Assembly: GCA_018881555.1 (NCBI GenBank)
Contig: JACAXG010000007.1
Location: forward strand, 3,424,643-3,488,642
Length of the DNA stretch: 64,000 nt
Reading direction: 5' to 3'
Source of the DNA: Amblyornis subalaris
Taxonomy: Eukaryota > Chordata > Aves > Passeriformes > Ptilonorhynchidae
Positions 61,801 through 64,000 of the stretch are shown here, in pieces. How positions within the stretch are numbered: the first letter of the stretch is position 1; each line of letters starts with the position of its first letter. Made by a program: the position numbers and the translations under genes. The notes under the pieces are model-generated. The model had not been told where the DNA came from, did not search any database, and saw only the letters and a list, made by a program, of their open reading frames with translations.

Positions 61801-62700
61801 GGCATAATAGGAATTTTGAAAACCTGAATATGAGCAAGTAGTCCCTGGCACCTCTGGAATGCCAGTCATTTTTGCAGCAGGCAATTAATATGCATGAGTC
61901 TAGAATCCTCCCTGGGTTTATGTGATAAAACACCATGAAGTTGATTGGACTGCTTTTCCCTTGCAAAATGTAGCTTCTCTTTGATTCTGAGGAAAGTCCT
62001 AACTCTGTTTGATTATGAGGTCCTGCACAAATCCTCAGGAGAGGTAAGCAGAGGTCCCTGTACGTTGTGTCTGTCATAATTTTCTTATAACGGCTCTATT
62101 ATGGATAATTCCCTGGAAGTCAGCTGTAAAGCTCAGCGGGTCCCCTTCTGATATCCTTCACATTTGGATAATTAACTGAGCTGTTCGAACAACAGAAACT
62201 TTATAATGTTCAGCAGTGGGAGTCTTGCAGCTGATCAGCTTTACCTTCATCAGCACTTGTCATTTTAACACTNGAAGGGTAATGTTTCAGGATGAATATA
62301 ATCTTCAGCAGGAAAAGAAAAGATTTTAAATGTACAGGAAAATAAGGGCTTCAATAAATTTGTTATGCAGACTGTAATACTCCTTGTGTTGCATTGCTCA
62401 TGTACTCTGTGCTGCTGCCTTAAGAAGGATTTAGTCAACCTTGTAGCTCTACAAAATAGGCTTTGCNTCATTGCAATGGAAAAACAAGCAATGAATCCTC
62501 ACAAAAACCCATCCCTGACATCCTGAGAAATAGCACGCAGGAAACCTTCGTGCTGATCACAGCAGTCTTTCCCAGACAAAACTTAATTTGTTTAGAAACA
62601 GTAAAATTAAATAGCTTCTTATTTTTCCTTCAATTCTACTAATAGTTAAAAATTACCCAAGCACCAAGCCTCTCTGCAGAGCTCAAAGGAGCAAAGTTGT
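55865..62700. other. AT-rich non-coding DNA, no gene
   Basis: Frames of 60-116 codons occur on both strands without splice or family support. Nothing repetitive was recognised. Isolated good donors (56934 GAG|GTAAGTC, 62042 GAG|GTAAGC on plus, 56645 CAG|GTAAGG on minus) lack convincing acceptors. Confidence 0.65.
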
Positions 62701-62890
62701 TGGTTTCTACTGAAATTCAGGGCTGTGGGACACTGAAAATTTAGCCTAATTGACATTTATTTATTATCCAGCTGCCACAAAGGCTGCCTGTAATTAAGAG
62801 CGGTTCGTAAATCACAGTGCATTATTTACTGGCCTGAAAGGTTGTTGCAGTAGAAAATTGCTAATTACAGTGAGATGTTATGTTGAGATG
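62701..62890. other. Possible conserved non-coding element
   Basis: Within 120 bases there are TAATTG (62747-62752), an E box CAGCTG (62769-62774), TAATTA (62791-62796) and a second TAATTA (62862-62867), with no homopolymers, no N and no repeat signature. This is typical of developmental enhancers in gene deserts, but conservation is not testable here. Confidence 0.25.
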
Positions 62891-63120
62891 GCTAAATGTA
62901 ACTGGAATAAGAAAAATGTTTTAAAATATAGCCAAAGCAACATATGCACAGTGGTAAGAAATATCCCCATTTATTGAAGCAGTTTAATCTAACTTTAATG
63001 ACCTACAGTTCAACTGCCAAAATAATCTTCAAAGGTTTATTCATTATTCTTAAGTTTCTGGATTCATGGAGGCCTAAAGAACATAAATATAACCTGACGG
63101 AATACTGTAAGTAAAAAAAG

Positions 63121-63140
63121 AAAAAAAAAAAAAAAAAAAA
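63121..63140. repeat. Poly(A) run, 20 A
   Basis: Preceded by a further seven A interrupted by one G (63113-63120). No AATAAA lies just upstream and the flanks show no obvious duplication, so a retrocopy tail is not supported. It produces the phenylalanine run of a minus frame at 63074-63292. Confidence 0.95.
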
Positions 63141-64000
63141 TTCTCTATACTGAGATAACTCATTACATCCTGGTTAAGAACATTTCCATGGATGAATTTG
63201 CAAGAATAGGCACTGATTCCCCTGAGATTCGTGCTGATGAGGTGACAGGTGCACCGTGTTAGGTCAGGGTAGTGTTTGCCTTCTGAAGACAATTGTTCAG
63301 CGTTTGTTTCTTTCCCCCCGTGATCTCCACAGCTCAGCTAGGAGCAAGCACAAGAAATGTTGTGTTATATGAGAATGACTGATAGCAGAGAGGCTGTTCT
63401 AAGGCATTCTTCTTAGCACAAAATAGACTGCTTTCTGTAAGATAAGTAGAGTGCCTTTTCAGTTAAAGAGGTGCCAGTTTCTCTGGGTTTTTACACTCCT
63501 CTGAGATGTGAACCTATTCTTTAACAACACAAGCAATGTCTCGGCTTGTTAGCATAGCCTCCCATGATACTATTTCTTTATCCTAATAAAGTGAAAGAAT
63601 ATGTAGTATAATAAGTCACTCTACCACCGGGTTAACCTAAATATTTTATTAAGAAAGAGGCCATTAAGCTGCAGCTGCAGTTACATAAAACAAAACTCAG
63701 TGTTAAGCGTATCAGGATTTTCTCTGACATCTTTCTCATATTGCTTTACATATTTTTTTATAATACTTCAGGAACATTTCTCTAAGTGTTACTGATCTCT
63801 TTCTTATAAATGCCTTGTGCTGGAATTGTCTCGGCAACGTACAACTGTAAAAACAACAAAAAAAATTGATATACTGAAAGGCTTTAATCACCTATTAGAG
63901 CTCAGATAAGCCAATATTAAAACACATTTATGCATGAACAACTAATAACTAATAACTGAAAGAAATTACATGCAACTCGAGAAACCATTTCTTAATTGTT
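63141..64000. other. AT-rich non-coding DNA, nothing recognised
   Basis: No open frame, splice pair, hairpin or repeat family worth reporting was seen here. Confidence 0.7.

Noticed and set aside
63074..63292. Minus frame with a run of phenylalanines, and a possible retrocopy tail at 63121-63140
   Set aside because: The frame is produced by the 20-A run. No AATAAA, no gene body and no target-site duplication accompany the run.

Overview
This window looks like ordinary non-coding nuclear DNA from a bird, most likely a passerine. It is AT-rich, poor in CpG and sparse in interspersed repeats. The few repeats I can recognise are avian: two 3' ends of CR1 LINEs, one short SINE whose head resembles tRNA-Ile and whose tail is CR1-like (the architecture I recall for the passerine TguSINE1 family), and the outer part of an avian endogenous-retrovirus LTR. 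I found no protein-coding gene, rRNA, functional tRNA or CRISPR array that I can support. The longest stop-free frames (about 100-128 codons) are what chance gives in AT-rich DNA of this length, and several of them run through homopolymers or ambiguous bases. The window is best read as intergenic desert or the inside of a very large intron.

Layout. 1-10 kb: AT-rich single-copy DNA with homopolymer runs and many isolated N bases. 10.0-11.0 kb: an LTR fragment (minus) followed by a CR1 3' end (plus). 11.7-14.6 kb: the most gene-like stretch, with a minus-strand exon-like block with near-consensus splice sites (11758-11925), three plus-strand exon-like blocks (13190-13267, 13949-14073, 14447-14521), and a roughly 420-base GC-rich island with no CpG at all. 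15.77-16.14 kb: the chimeric SINE, then a block resembling a conserved non-coding element with a perfect 11-bp inverted repeat. 16.5 kb: an AT-rich segment with an 18-bp palindrome. 22.5-22.9 kb: a 360-base strand-asymmetric tract, about 72% purine on the plus strand. 23-43 kb: featureless DNA with short tandem duplications and a few exon-like blocks. 43.8 kb: the second CR1 3' end. 44-64 kb: more single-copy DNA, two further exon-like blocks with open frames (44291-44437, 55768-55864), and a homeodomain-site-rich block near 62.7-62.9 kb.

Nothing here works together as a pathway or operon. The exon-like blocks are hypotheses. With about thirty chance occurrences of GTAAGT or GTGAGT expected per strand in 64 kb, a handful of convincing splice-site pairs is expected even in junk DNA, so only transcript or cross-species alignment data could promote any of them. 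I see no undescribed biological system. The observations most worth checking are the exon-like blocks with open frames, the CpG-free GC island, the purine tract, and the clustering of ambiguous bases inside the LTR.
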